The notes under the pieces were generated by a model, which did no database searches, was not told where the DNA came from, and saw only the letters and a list, made by a program, of their open reading frames with translations. This document shows, piece after piece, positions 16,739-25,893 of a stretch of 57,614 bases of DNA (the stretch's first letter is position 1; each line of letters opens with the position of its first letter). The position numbers and the translations under genes are program-made. The DNA comes from Sedimentisphaerales bacterium (GTDB lineage Bacteria > Planctomycetota > Phycisphaerae > Sedimentisphaerales > Anaerohalosphaeraceae): contig JANQGW010000083.1 of the NCBI GenBank assembly GCA_028282905.1, forward strand, positions 1-57,614, given 5' to 3'.

Positions 16739-19700
16739 ATGAAAAAAATATCAGGCCCGAAGTTTTCAGGGCTGACAGGACTGCTGCTGGGATTAATTAT
16801 CTGTGTGTATTGTTCCGCCTCAACCGAATGTCTGCATCGTGCGGGGGACTTAAATGATGACTGCCTCATCGATATGACTGACCTGTTGATCATGATCGAT
16901 CAGTGGCTTGAGGCGGAGTGTACATGGCCCAATTGTGCTGATATTGATGACGTGCTTGGGGTGGACCTGCCGGATTATGCCATCATGGCCGAAAACTGGC
17001 TCCAGGCCGGCAGCCCGGTTGTGATCAATGAGTTCATGGCACGCAACGATACCACCTTAACTGATGAAGATGGAGAGTATTCCGATTGGATCGAACTGCA
17101 CAATCTCTCATCGACACCGGTTGATTTGACGGGGTGGTCATTAACGAATGACTCGGATGGATCTAATACCTGGCAGCTTCCGTCAGTGACGATTCAGCCG
17201 GAGCAGTTTCTGGTGATTTTTGCCTCTGGGGAAAACAGGACCGGGGCTAATCTGCACACCGATTTTGAACTGGAAGGACAAGGCGAATATCTCGCGTTGC
17301 TTTGGCCCAATGGCTCGGTGGGCTACCAGTTTTCTCCGGAATATCCGCTGCAGGCCGAAGATGTATCCTATGGATTGGTTTATAACAGTACGCTTGACGC
17401 TTATGTCGAGGCCTTTTTCATGACGCCAACGCCCGGTGCGGCAAATGGGGTTTCCGAGGTCAATTTGGGCCCGGTCATCACTGAAGCGGTCCATCTGCCG
17501 CATGAGCCGTACAGTTTCCAGCATGTGACAGTCTCAGCGCAGATTGATACGAAGGTTTCAGCGATTAATAATGTCACGCTCTTTTACCGCGTCATGTATG
17601 GCCCCGAAGAATCAGTGCCAATGACCGATGATGGACTCAATAACGACCTTGTCGCCGGCGACGGCATTTACACCGCCGTCATTCCAGCAGAAACTGCAAC
17701 TCCCGGCCAGATGCTGCGATATTACATCCAGGCTGCAGACGACTTAGGGTTTGAAAGCAGACTGCCCCTGGGAATCGACCAGAGCGGTGAAGACCAGTCT
17801 CCGTTGTACTTGGGCCTTGTTATATCAGATCCCCAGGTCAGTTCAAAAATTCCGATTCTGCATTGGTTTACGGAAAATGAATCCGCTTCCGAAACATACT
17901 CCGGAACACGGGCCTCACTGTATTTTAATCAGAAATTTTACGATAATGTGTTTGTGCGAACACGCGGTTCCGCTTCGGCAAGCTGGCCCAAACATAAATT
18001 TAAATTCGATTTCTACGGTGATGTCTTCCAATACAGCGAAGATTTTCCGGCAGTTGAAGAGTTTAATCTGCAGTCTTATTACCGGGAAGTACTTAACTCC
18101 GCCAACACCTCTTACATGCGAGAGAACATGGCCTATGAGTTTCTGGGCGATGCGGATGTACCGGCCTGTAATACGATCCATCTGCATGTGCGGCGAAACG
18201 CCGGCTATTACGGCCTTTTCTCATTCATCGAACAGGTGGACGAGACTTTTCTCAGACGTCACGGCTTCGACCCCGAGGGCGCATTGTACAAATCAATTAA
18301 TTGCTGTTCGGGTACTCTCAAGCCCCTGTCAATGGGGTCTTACCCGTCTTACTACCGCAAAATAACCGACAAAGAAAACCCTTATGACGATCTCTATGAG
18401 TTAACCCACAGTATCAATGTTTCGAATCCCGACCGGTTCAATTATGTGTTTGACTACGTCGATTTGCCGCAGGTCATTAATTACATGACCGCTCAATGTG
18501 TTATGACAAACCACGACCGGCTCACAAAGAATTATCATGTGTACCGTGAGCCGGACACGCTGCTGTGGCATTGGATCCCGTGGGATTTGGACCAAAGTTA
18601 CACAGTCGGCAACTACCTGACACACGAAAACTGGAAACATCCGTTTTACGGCAATCCCAGCCATACCCAGGAATTGTCCGGCGGAGCGCCTAATCCGAAC
18701 TGGCAGAACCATATTTATACGGTTATTTTCGAAAACTCTCTCACACAGCAAATGTTCTTAAGGCGGCTCCGGTCGTTAATGGATAAATACCTGGTCAATA
18801 ATTCGGCCTATTTTGCTCAGATGGCACAGGCCTATTACACGAAAATCTTTGAAGAAGCGGAATTGGACAACGCCAAATGGGGTGCCGGCCGGATTATTAA
18901 CGGCTACAATGAAATTATCGCTGACAATCTGCCGACTCGGCGCAGTCAATTACAGACCGAATACAGCTCTGCAGGATTGAATCTGATTCCGGATTCACAG
19001 GCATCGTTGACGGTCAATTTCGGTGATATAGAAGTCAACCCCGCTTCGGGAAATCAGGATGAAGAATATATTGAGTTAATTAATCCCAATCCTATTGCGG
19101 CCGATATTTCAGGCTGCAAGATTGCCGGAGCAGTTGACTTTACATTCCAGCCGGGTACGGTGATTCCTGCCCAAACCAGTCTTTATATTGTACCAAGTGT
19201 TTCCGCGTTTCGCGAAAGAACCGAAAGTCCAACCGGCGGTCAGGGACTGTTTGTCCAGGGCAATTATTCCGGCCATCTTTCAAGCTGGGGAGAGACACTG
19301 TATCTGATGGACACGACCGGCGGCATCATCGACCAAACCAGCTACGCACCGAATCCAAGTGACCAGCAGCGTTATTTGAGAGTCACCGAGCTGATGTACC
19401 ATCCGCCTTCACCGCCGACACCGGGGATTTATACGGATGAGGATTACGAGTTTATTGAACTCATGAACATTGGCACAGAAACACTTGATCTAAGCGGTGT
19501 CAAATCAACCGAAGGGATTGCCTTTGACTTCTCCGGTTCGGGGCAAACACAGGAGCATGTTACGTTAATTGATATTGAAGACACCTGGAAATATGAGCAG
19601 TCTGACACCGATTTACCCGCGGAGTGGATAACGTCGGGCTATGATGACAGCAGCTGGCAGCAGGGCGGCAGCTTACTGTACTATGAAAATTCAGCCTTGC

Positions 19701-21418
19701 CGGCTCCGAAAAACACCCAATTGGATATAGGTGCGTTGACCTGTTATTTCCGAAAGCAATTTTATTTGAATGCCGATCCCGCGGCCGATACCATCACACT
19801 GACTGCCAATACCGTGATCGATGACGGGGCGATTTTCTATCTGAACGGCGTTGAAGTATTAAGAATCGGAATGCCGACAGGCACGATCGAGCACTCAAGA
19901 CTTGCGGATCGGATTGTCGATAATGCGGTGTTTGAAGGTCCGTTTACCATTGACGCCTCGCACTTAAACGCCGGAGCCAATACCCTGGCAGTCGAAGTTC
20001 ATCAATCCCGAACCACCAGCAGTGATATCGTCATGGGAATGACACTTGAAGCCGATATTTTTCAGGATACCGGTCCCGTACAGACTCTCCTTGAGCCGGA
20101 TGCCCTGATGCTGTTGGTAAAAAATATTGAAGCCTTCAGCCAACGCTACCCGGCAGCGGTCGATAAGATTGCCGGGCAATATTCCGGCAGCCTCAGCAAT
20201 GGTGGTGAACGAATTAAGCTGGAAGATTCGACTAACAGCACAGTCCTGGATTTTTCCTACCGCGATGGTTGGTACAGTATTACCGATGGCGGCGGATTTT
20301 CACTCGAAATACAGAATCCGCAGGAAACGGATTTGTCTAAATGGGATTCGCTCACCGGCTGGCGTCCGGGCGTCACCTATAACGGAACTCCCGGACAATA
20401 CCAGCCGCAGAATATCCCTGTTGCCGGTTCGGTTGTGATTAACGAACTTCTTGCCCATTCAGACTTGTATCCAAACGATTGGGTCGAACTACACAATACT
20501 ACGGCCCAGCCGATTGACATCAGCGGTTGGTTCCTCTCAGACAGTGACAGCGACGTTAGCAGTTTGAAAAAATATGAGATTCCGACACCGACAGTCATTG
20601 ATCCCCATAGCTATGTTGTCTTTACACAGGATCAACACTTTGGCAATCCCTCTGCAGCAGGTTGTCACAGTCCTTTCGCTTTGAGTGAAAACGGCGAAAA
20701 GGTCTTTTTGTCATCCGGTTCCGGCGGCCAACTGACCGGCTATGCAGAACAGCAGGACTTCGATGCATCCCAAGTGGGCGTGTCGATGGGCATCCATCAA
20801 ACCAGTACTGGAAAAACTGTATTTGTTGCAATGCAATCCCCGACACCCGGAAGTGCAAACAGCCATCCGGCAGTCGGGCCTCTCGTCATCAGTGAGGTTA
20901 TGTATCACCCAACCGACGGCGGAGCGTATGACAACGATGAATACGAATACATTGAACTGATCAACATCAGCGGTCAGGCGGTGCCGTTATGGCAATACGA
21001 TGCCCAGGCCGGTGAAAGCGTAAGCTGGAAGTTTACCGATGGCATCGATTTCACCTTCCCGCAAGGGGCTTCCATTCCGGCAGGCGGAAAAGCCTTGGTG
21101 GTCAATAATATTTCGGCATTTAATCAGCGGTACGGCATGATTTGGGGTGTTCAGGTCTTTGGGTCCTATGCCAATGATACGAAATTGAGTAATTCCGGTG
21201 AAAAAATCGAACTCAGTATGCCCGGCGATATTGATCAGTTCGGGCAGAGAAAGTATATTCAAATTGACACGGTCAAATACAGCGACGGTACTGAGCCCGG
21301 CGACCTCTGGCCCAATACCCCGGATGGACACGGCGACACCTTGACACGAGTTAATCTCACAACCTATGGAAACGATGTGAGCAACTGGACATCCGCGGCT
21401 CCGTCTCCCGGTTCTTAA
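16739..21418 (+). CDS. Giant secreted protein: dockerin-like, CotH kinase and several lamin-tail (LTD) domains
   Basis: 1559 residues, start ATG 16739 with AGAGG upstream, signal peptide ending near residue 28. Order: two dockerin-like loops (about 33-85), LTD 1 (from 95, 'VVINEFMARNDTTLTDEDG'), a beta-sandwich, a CotH-like kinase domain (about 360-720, 'FVRTRGSASASWPKHKFKF' and 'WHWIPWDLDQSYT'), LTD 2 (about 757), LTD 3 (about 878) split by a jelly-roll-like insert (about 950-1110, 'FYLNGVEVLRIG'), LTD 4 (about 1231) and LTD 5 (about 1381). CotH-like kinases are known for phosphorylating spore-coat proteins. LTDs occur on extracellular nucleases and surface proteins. Target and role here are unknown. 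No membrane anchor is visible. Confidence 0.85.
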   Translation: MKKISGPKFSGLTGLLLGLIICVYCSASTECLHRAGDLNDDCLIDMTDLLIMIDQWLEAECTWPNCADIDDVLGVDLPDYAIMAENWLQAGSPVVINEFMARNDTTLTDEDGEYSDWIELHNLSSTPVDLTGWSLTNDSDGSNTWQLPSVTIQPEQFLVIFASGENRTGANLHTDFELEGQGEYLALLWPNGSVGYQFSPEYPLQAEDVSYGLVYNSTLDAYVEAFFMTPTPGAANGVSEVNLGPVITEAVHLPHEPYSFQHVTVSAQIDTKVSAINNVTLFYRVMYGPEESVPMTDDGLNNDLVAGDGIYTAVIPAETATPGQMLRYYIQAADDLGFESRLPLGIDQSGEDQSPLYLGLVISDPQVSSKIPILHWFTENESASETYSGTRASLYFNQKFYDNVFVRTRGSASASWPKHKFKFDFYGDVFQYSEDFPAVEEFNLQSYYREVLNSANTSYMRENMAYEFLGDADVPACNTIHLHVRRNAGYYGLFSFIEQVDETFLRRHGFDPEGALYKSINCCSGTLKPLSMGSYPSYYRKITDKENPYDDLYELTHSINVSNPDRFNYVFDYVDLPQVINYMTAQCVMTNHDRLTKNYHVYREPDTLLWHWIPWDLDQSYTVGNYLTHENWKHPFYGNPSHTQELSGGAPNPNWQNHIYTVIFENSLTQQMFLRRLRSLMDKYLVNNSAYFAQMAQAYYTKIFEEAELDNAKWGAGRIINGYNEIIADNLPTRRSQLQTEYSSAGLNLIPDSQASLTVNFGDIEVNPASGNQDEEYIELINPNPIAADISGCKIAGAVDFTFQPGTVIPAQTSLYIVPSVSAFRERTESPTGGQGLFVQGNYSGHLSSWGETLYLMDTTGGIIDQTSYAPNPSDQQRYLRVTELMYHPPSPPTPGIYTDEDYEFIELMNIGTETLDLSGVKSTEGIAFDFSGSGQTQEHVTLIDIEDTWKYEQSDTDLPAEWITSGYDDSSWQQGGSLLYYENSALPAPKNTQLDIGALTCYFRKQFYLNADPAADTITLTANTVIDDGAIFYLNGVEVLRIGMPTGTIEHSRLADRIVDNAVFEGPFTIDASHLNAGANTLAVEVHQSRTTSSDIVMGMTLEADIFQDTGPVQTLLEPDALMLLVKNIEAFSQRYPAAVDKIAGQYSGSLSNGGERIKLEDSTNSTVLDFSYRDGWYSITDGGGFSLEIQNPQETDLSKWDSLTGWRPGVTYNGTPGQYQPQNIPVAGSVVINELLAHSDLYPNDWVELHNTTAQPIDISGWFLSDSDSDVSSLKKYEIPTPTVIDPHSYVVFTQDQHFGNPSAAGCHSPFALSENGEKVFLSSGSGGQLTGYAEQQDFDASQVGVSMGIHQTSTGKTVFVAMQSPTPGSANSHPAVGPLVISEVMYHPTDGGAYDNDEYEYIELINISGQAVPLWQYDAQAGESVSWKFTDGIDFTFPQGASIPAGGKALVVNNISAFNQRYGMIWGVQVFGSYANDTKLSNSGEKIELSMPGDIDQFGQRKYIQIDTVKYSDGTEPGDLWPNTPDGHGDTLTRVNLTTYGNDVSNWTSAAPSPGS

Positions 21419-21453
21419 TCAAAAGATATAAAAGCACAGGACAAAAGGAATTC

Positions 21454-22599
21454 ATGGCAGACAAAGACAATCAGGGACGGTTAGACACAGGAATTCGTCA
21501 GAAATCTTCCAGCAGACTGCTCTCACTGGACGCGTTGCGCGGATTTGATATGCTGTGGATTGTGGGGCTGGATCAATTGGTACGGAATTCGGCCAAGACC
21601 TATCAATGGCCGCCGCTTCAATGGCTTGCCGGTCAAATGACCCACCCGGCATGGAAAGGATTTACGTTATACGATTTGATCTTTCCACTGTTTCTGTTCA
21701 TTGTCGGGGTCGCCATCCCATTTTCACTCAACTCACAGCGAAAACGTGCAGTGTCAACGCCAAAGATTTATCTCCGTATCACAATCCGGCTGTTTTTACT
21801 GTTGCTGCTGGGAGTCATTTACAATGGCGGTCTAAGTTTTTCTGGCTATGAAAACACCCGTTTCGGCAGCGTGCTCGGCTTTATCGGCGTCGGCTATTTC
21901 TTTGCGGCGATCATCGTGATGAACTGCAGCATTCGCGCTCAAATCGCATGGTTTTTGGGGATATTGCTGGGCTACTGGGCCGCGGTCTATTGGATTCCCG
22001 TTCCGAATGTCGGGGCTGGTGTCATCACACCCGAAGGCTCTCTTGCCACCTATATTGACCAGATGCTGATGCCCGGCAGATTGCACTCCGGCCCTTATGA
22101 TCCCCAGGGAATTCTGCCGTGTATTTCCGGTGTCAGTACGGCCCTTGCCGGGGCGATTACCGGCTACTGGCTCCGGCGGGAAAACACCGGCAAATGGATC
22201 AAGGCCCTGGGTCTGCTGATTGGCGGACTTGTCTGCGTGGGAATAGGCGTCTTATGGGGCCAATGTTTTCCAATCATCAAAAACCTCTGGTCGGGTTCAT
22301 TTGTCCTCCTGACCGCGGGTTTGAGCTTGCTGTTACTGACCCTGTTTTATACGGTTATTGATTGCATTGGCTTGAAAAAATGGGCCATTATCTTTATCGT
22401 CGTCGGCGTCAATCCCATTACCATCTATATGGCCAATCGGATCATTCATTTCGGTCATACCGCCAATTTCATGTTCAGCGGCTTGATTCAAAAAGTTCCA
22501 CAGCAGCACCACTCAACCCTGTACTGGGTTTCCGTATTGCTGGCCGAATGGCTGTTCCTGTACTTCCTCTATCGCAAAAAAATCTTTTTTAAAGTTTAG
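21454..22599 (+). CDS. DUF5009/heparan-alpha-glucosaminide N-acetyltransferase-like membrane acyltransferase
   Basis: 381 residues with about 10 transmembrane helices and the family opening 'RLLSLDALRGFDMLWI' (about residues 17-32), then 'FPLFLFIVGVAIPFSL' and the late 'VVGVNPITIYM'. The human relative HGSNAT moves acetyl groups from cytoplasmic acetyl-CoA across the membrane onto glucosamine ends of heparan. Bacterial members are common in planctomycetes and Bacteroidetes and mostly uncharacterised. It is 35 bases after the CotH gene on the same strand, in a locus with two PIG-L deacetylases, which makes an amino-sugar substrate attractive but unproven. Start ATG 21454 follows AAAGGA. Confidence 0.85.
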   Translation: MADKDNQGRLDTGIRQKSSSRLLSLDALRGFDMLWIVGLDQLVRNSAKTYQWPPLQWLAGQMTHPAWKGFTLYDLIFPLFLFIVGVAIPFSLNSQRKRAVSTPKIYLRITIRLFLLLLLGVIYNGGLSFSGYENTRFGSVLGFIGVGYFFAAIIVMNCSIRAQIAWFLGILLGYWAAVYWIPVPNVGAGVITPEGSLATYIDQMLMPGRLHSGPYDPQGILPCISGVSTALAGAITGYWLRRENTGKWIKALGLLIGGLVCVGIGVLWGQCFPIIKNLWSGSFVLLTAGLSLLLLTLFYTVIDCIGLKKWAIIFIVVGVNPITIYMANRIIHFGHTANFMFSGLIQKVPQQHHSTLYWVSVLLAEWLFLYFLYRKKIFFKV

Positions 22600-22606
22600 A
22601 CGGTGT

Positions 22607-22647
22607 AAATGGCAACAGCAGTCATTGGTTTGTCAAAGCTGCCATTT
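22607..22647 (+). other. Inverted repeat after the acyltransferase gene
   Basis: AAATGGCA (22607-22614) and TGCCATTT (22640-22647) are perfect inverted 8-mers around a 25-base loop, 7 bases after the acyltransferase stop codon. There is no clear T-run, so termination is uncertain. Confidence 0.35.
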
Positions 22648-22674
22648 CGATAACATTATTTTAGAAAAGTGAGC

Positions 22675-23178
22675 ATGAATACGACTCAAAAGATGTTGAC
22701 AATTTTTAAACAGATTGCATCGAGCCTGGCGATTGCGGCACTGGTCTTAATTTTTATATGGGCGTTGAAAGAGTTTGGCGAGGTTCGTTATCGTCTGGTT
22801 AATAAAGCGAAAATCAAACAGTCGCAAGAGCAACTCGAAGCTCTTTGTAAGGCCATTGAAGAATATAAAGAACAAAACGGCAGCTTCCCGCCCGAAAACA
22901 AACATCGTTTAGCCGAATTCATCGCACCTGTCAAAGGAGTGGACATTGTTGTACGCCAGGATCAATTTGTCGACCCGTGGGGCAGAAATTATTATTATCA
23001 CTTGTCCTCAAGGTTAGGTCTGGGATCCTATCCGGACCGAGAAAGCCAGGGGCAGCCGTTTTATCTGTGGTCCTATGGCCCGGACGGCAGAGACGATGAT
23101 TGGGGAAAAGATACATCACAGCCGGCCAACAGGGACAATATTACAAACTGGAACACCCAAACTGACAAAGCAAATTAG
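22675..23178 (+). CDS. Membrane-anchored GspG-like C-terminal domain protein
   Basis: 167 residues from ATG 22675; a GTG two codons earlier is an alternative and neither has a good ribosome site. There is one N-terminal transmembrane helix (about 15-35, 'SSLAIAALVLIFIWAL'), a helix rich in charged residues, and a C-terminal domain like that of type II secretion major pseudopilins: 'CKAIEEYKEQNGSFPP', 'DPWGRNYYYHLSS', 'LWSYGPDGRDDDWG'. The usual prepilin cleavage motif (G-F-T-L-I-E) is absent, so it is not a canonical pseudopilin. It ends 29 bases from the convergent protease gene. Confidence 0.75.
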   Translation: MNTTQKMLTIFKQIASSLAIAALVLIFIWALKEFGEVRYRLVNKAKIKQSQEQLEALCKAIEEYKEQNGSFPPENKHRLAEFIAPVKGVDIVVRQDQFVDPWGRNYYYHLSSRLGLGSYPDRESQGQPFYLWSYGPDGRDDDWGKDTSQPANRDNITNWNTQTDKAN

Positions 23179-23207
23179 TATTGAGTGACGTCTGTTTCTG
23201 CCGGCGA

Positions 23208-24314
23208 TTAGTCGCCCCAGTGACGAGTCAGTTCCGCAAAATCCAACAGATTAACGAGATTGTCCCGTTTTTCCGGCGCGATGTCAGCGGACGGCTGGCC
23301 TGGTGTATCCAGCCACTGCCCCATCAGAATGGTCAAGTCTTCAAAATCCACATGACCGTTACCGGTAATATCTCCGGGAGATGCGATTTCTGACCAGCTT
23401 GCTGCCAGCAAAGAAAAATCCGCGCCATTGACACTGCCGTCCCGATTCAGATCGGATCGATAATTGTATGTTGTATTCTGCTCCAGCCACTCTTTTTGGA
23501 ATTGGATCAAATCTGCCGTATCGACTTTTCCATCCTCGGTAATGTCCGGACCGTACATGATGGACTTGATCCATCCGGAGAAAGGCTGCGTTTGCAGAAA
23601 AATATTCAGCGTGCCGTAGTCTTTGTCCAGATCGGTCGGGTCGCGAAAATAGCCATATCCGTAGTCGGAAACTCTCAGCCCGATAGCGGCCAGTACCCAT
23701 TGCCCGTCAACGAAGTGAAACATGCCGCAGCCGGAGTCATAGCTGGCCAGAGCACATTCATAAGCGGTGCCTTCCGGATCCTGATGATGGTCGAAGTGGG
23801 TATAGATATTCGATTTGGAATGCCCGGAGATTTTAGAAGTTCCCCACCGAAGTTTGCCATGGTTGGACGACCATGCGTAACCGACAACAATATTGGGGTC
23901 GGCGGATGAATGGATATGGCTGCCCCGCGACTTGCCCCAGCCGTTAATGACGGTTACGATGTTTTCGTTGCTTAAATTCAGGCCTGCTTCCGGAATATGA
24001 ATGAATTCGTCAAAGTCTGCATCCGCGATTTCGATTAAACGAATATCTGAAACGGGATGCGTGAAAATTTTCTCTGGATGGTAGTTATCTCCATCAACCG
24101 TGATTGTTGTCGAAAGACTAATCGGGATATGAGCGGCAGTGAGAATGTGCTGCGGGCCAATAACAGTGCCGGAACAAACACCAATACGAGCGGCAACCGC
24201 GTCAGAAGGGCGGTCTTGCCAATTCTCATCCGGTTCGCCATCCGGATGCAGTACGAGCGAAAAAGCAGCCCCGGTCAAAAGATAAAATGACATCAGGATT
24301 GCAATATGTCTCAT
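23208..24314 (-). CDS. Secreted trypsin-like serine protease with four dockerin-like repeats
   Basis: 368 residues with signal peptide MRHIAILMSFYLLTGAAFSL. The catalytic triad can be placed: His62 in 'ILTAAH', Asp90 in 'HPVSDIRLIEI', and Ser194 in 'YDSGCGMF', where the usual sequence is GDSGGP. From about residue 256 four calcium-loop repeats follow: 'DITEDGKVDTADLIQFQKEW', 'DLNRDGSVNGADFSLLAASW', 'DITGNGHVDFEDLTILMGQW' and a degenerate fourth ending 'LLDFAELTRHW'. It is convergent to the 22675 gene. A promoter and an inverted repeat lie about 230 bases upstream (24511-24580). The substrate is unknown. Confidence 0.88.
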   Translation of the reverse strand: MRHIAILMSFYLLTGAAFSLVLHPDGEPDENWQDRPSDAVAARIGVCSGTVIGPQHILTAAHIPISLSTTITVDGDNYHPEKIFTHPVSDIRLIEIADADFDEFIHIPEAGLNLSNENIVTVINGWGKSRGSHIHSSADPNIVVGYAWSSNHGKLRWGTSKISGHSKSNIYTHFDHHQDPEGTAYECALASYDSGCGMFHFVDGQWVLAAIGLRVSDYGYGYFRDPTDLDKDYGTLNIFLQTQPFSGWIKSIMYGPDITEDGKVDTADLIQFQKEWLEQNTTYNYRSDLNRDGSVNGADFSLLAASWSEIASPGDITGNGHVDFEDLTILMGQWLDTPGQPSADIAPEKRDNLVNLLDFAELTRHWGD

Positions 24315-24510
24315 ACCGTTCCATTCAACTCGTTACCATTTACCTTTACTGCAGCAATTCAAGCCGGTTGGCGAATAGTCACTGGACATTGAGTCTTTTT
24401 CTGACAATCGGCCAATGTGTTGATTGCAATGCTGCCAAGTGTTTACAGAGACTGTGTGCGATGCAATATGCGGGGTTAACCCTCTCTCGTCTCCCTTCTC
24501 CCATCTCCTT

Positions 24511-24541
24511 GTCACACATTAATGTACGGCCAATGTGTGAC
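24511..24541. promoter_or_regulatory. Perfect inverted repeat just downstream of the predicted protease promoter
   Basis: GTCACACATT (24511-24520) and AATGTGTGAC (24532-24541) are exact inverted 10-mers with an 11-base spacer. On the minus strand the repeat begins within a few bases of the predicted transcription start, so it could be an operator or a 5' mRNA hairpin. Confidence 0.55.
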
Positions 24542-24550
24542 TGTCCAATG

Positions 24551-24580
24551 ATTATATCGTTAGTCCGCTGTCCGATTCAA
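24551..24580 (-). promoter_or_regulatory. Sigma-70-like promoter for the protease gene
   Basis: Read on the minus strand: TTGAAT (24580-24575), an 18-base spacer, and a perfect TATAAT (24556-24551). The predicted start of transcription is near 24544, giving a leader of about 230 bases. Confidence 0.5.
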
Positions 24581-24723
24581 TAGGGAAATTTTGAATTTTC
24601 AGAATCTTTTTCAAGAAAATCAAGCGGTTTCGATGAATCATGTTATTAAAAATCGATAACAGTGAAATATTCCGAATTACTGATGCTTAACGCTCTTACA
24701 GCAATAATGCTGTTTAAAATTCA

Positions 24724-25893
24724 TTATTCAGGTGGTTGTTCTGTTTCAAGTTTGAAGATATTGATAAGTTGATTATTCAGATTTGAAGCATCCGGCAGTC
24801 CGTTTGAGATATTCAGCCACAGCCCCTGTACGTTATTTCTAAACAGAAACAGTGACAGCGTGCCGAGGTGTTCATATGGGCTTTGAGTGTAGTGCGAAGG
24901 CATGTTTGCGCCTTGGTTTCCTAACAGGAAATTGTGAAAGACATCAAAATCATCAAGACTGCATTGACCTAATGAGAAAACACCATCTGCAGTAATCTTC
25001 CAAATGGCATATTGCTGCACGAGCTTCCGTTGCCCCTCAACTTTGATTTTGTCAGCACGGTCAATGTGTAACACGGCCAGTTCATCAAGCCGACTGGTCC
25101 AGTGGAAAGCGGGGGATTTAAGTTTTTCAATCGCGTCAACCTGGTCTTTCAGCAGTTTGGCCCGCTCATAGTACATCGATTGGGCCGCCGACTGCATCTG
25201 CTGTTTTCGCTCGGCCAGTACCGTATCAATTTCACCGCCTGCTGTTGTGATAGCATCTGTCACAAACTGGCAATAGGTTTCTGTTTTTAACTGACCGACA
25301 CACGGACCAGGGCAGGACTGCATTTGCAGGTAAGGGCAGCTTGGTTCATTACCGCTGCCGAGTAGTGATGGGTTTCGGCATAATCCGAAAACCGTATTCA
25401 GTGTGTCACAGAAAAGTCCGGCGGATTTTCTGTTTGGAAATAATCCAAAAACTTTGCGGTGGATGTTTGTTTCGGGACTTGTGGAGACAAAGAAATACGG
25501 CAAAGGCAAGCTCATATCAATGACAGAAAATGACGGACGTGGTAGTTGAATCCAGTCGGATGCGTTGTCCGGAAAAACCGCATGTGCCAGTCGCAGATAG
25601 GTCATTTGCGACTGGAAATTGTTATAGCAGCAGGTGTAATCAATACGCTCGGTTAATTCGGAAATGTCCGTTTTGCGGCTTGGAACATTGCTTTCTTCTT
25701 CGGTGTCGATCAGCTTTGCCTGGGCCGTTCGGCGAATGCTGGCGGCTTGTAATAGCTGAATCGGCTGGCCGTCACGGTTGACAAAAAGTAAAACACCCTT
25801 ACAGGCCGGAAGGCCCGAAAGGGTGTCTTTTGTCCATTCTTCAGAGTTAATGCACAAAGAGGCTTCAAAAAGCTCTTCGCTGTTGGTTGCCAT
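24724..25893 (-). CDS. UvrC-like protein with a degenerate GIY-YIG domain
   Basis: 389 residues against about 600 for UvrC. Residues 28-55 align with the UvrC nuclease start but G33-V34-L35 stands where G-I/V-Y belongs and L47-L48-Q49 where Y-V-G belongs, so the catalytic tyrosines are gone. The middle matches UvrC well: 'KVFGLFPNRKSAGLFCDTL', the Cys-rich 'CPYLQMQSCPGPCVG', and a UVR motif ('AAQSMYYERAKLLKDQVDAI'). The C-terminal RNase H-like nuclease and HhH are truncated or absent. It could bind UvrB through the UVR motif without cutting; that is inference. Its start overlaps the stop of the dehydratase gene by one base, so they are coupled. Confidence 0.75.
   Translation of the reverse strand: MATNSEELFEASLCINSEEWTKDTLSGLPACKGVLLFVNRDGQPIQLLQAASIRRTAQAKLIDTEEESNVPSRKTDISELTERIDYTCCYNNFQSQMTYLRLAHAVFPDNASDWIQLPRPSFSVIDMSLPLPYFFVSTSPETNIHRKVFGLFPNRKSAGLFCDTLNTVFGLCRNPSLLGSGNEPSCPYLQMQSCPGPCVGQLKTETYCQFVTDAITTAGGEIDTVLAERKQQMQSAAQSMYYERAKLLKDQVDAIEKLKSPAFHWTSRLDELAVLHIDRADKIKVEGQRKLVQQYAIWKITADGVFSLGQCSLDDFDVFHNFLLGNQGANMPSHYTQSPYEHLGTLSLFLFRNNVQGLWLNISNGLPDASNLNNQLINIFKLETEQPPE

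Larger units (their letters stand above)
24315..24723. other. 409-base intergenic region upstream of the protease gene
   Basis: It holds the minus-strand promoter and inverted repeat listed separately, and a direct repeat CGGCCAATGTGT at 24409-24420 and 24527-24538, the second copy overlapping the inverted repeat. A 98-codon plus-strand frame here has no family resemblance and overlaps the protease start, so it is not called. Confidence 0.5.

Noticed and set aside
24287-24583. 98-codon plus-strand frame
   Set aside because: Overlaps the protease start and promoter region; composition not protein-like.
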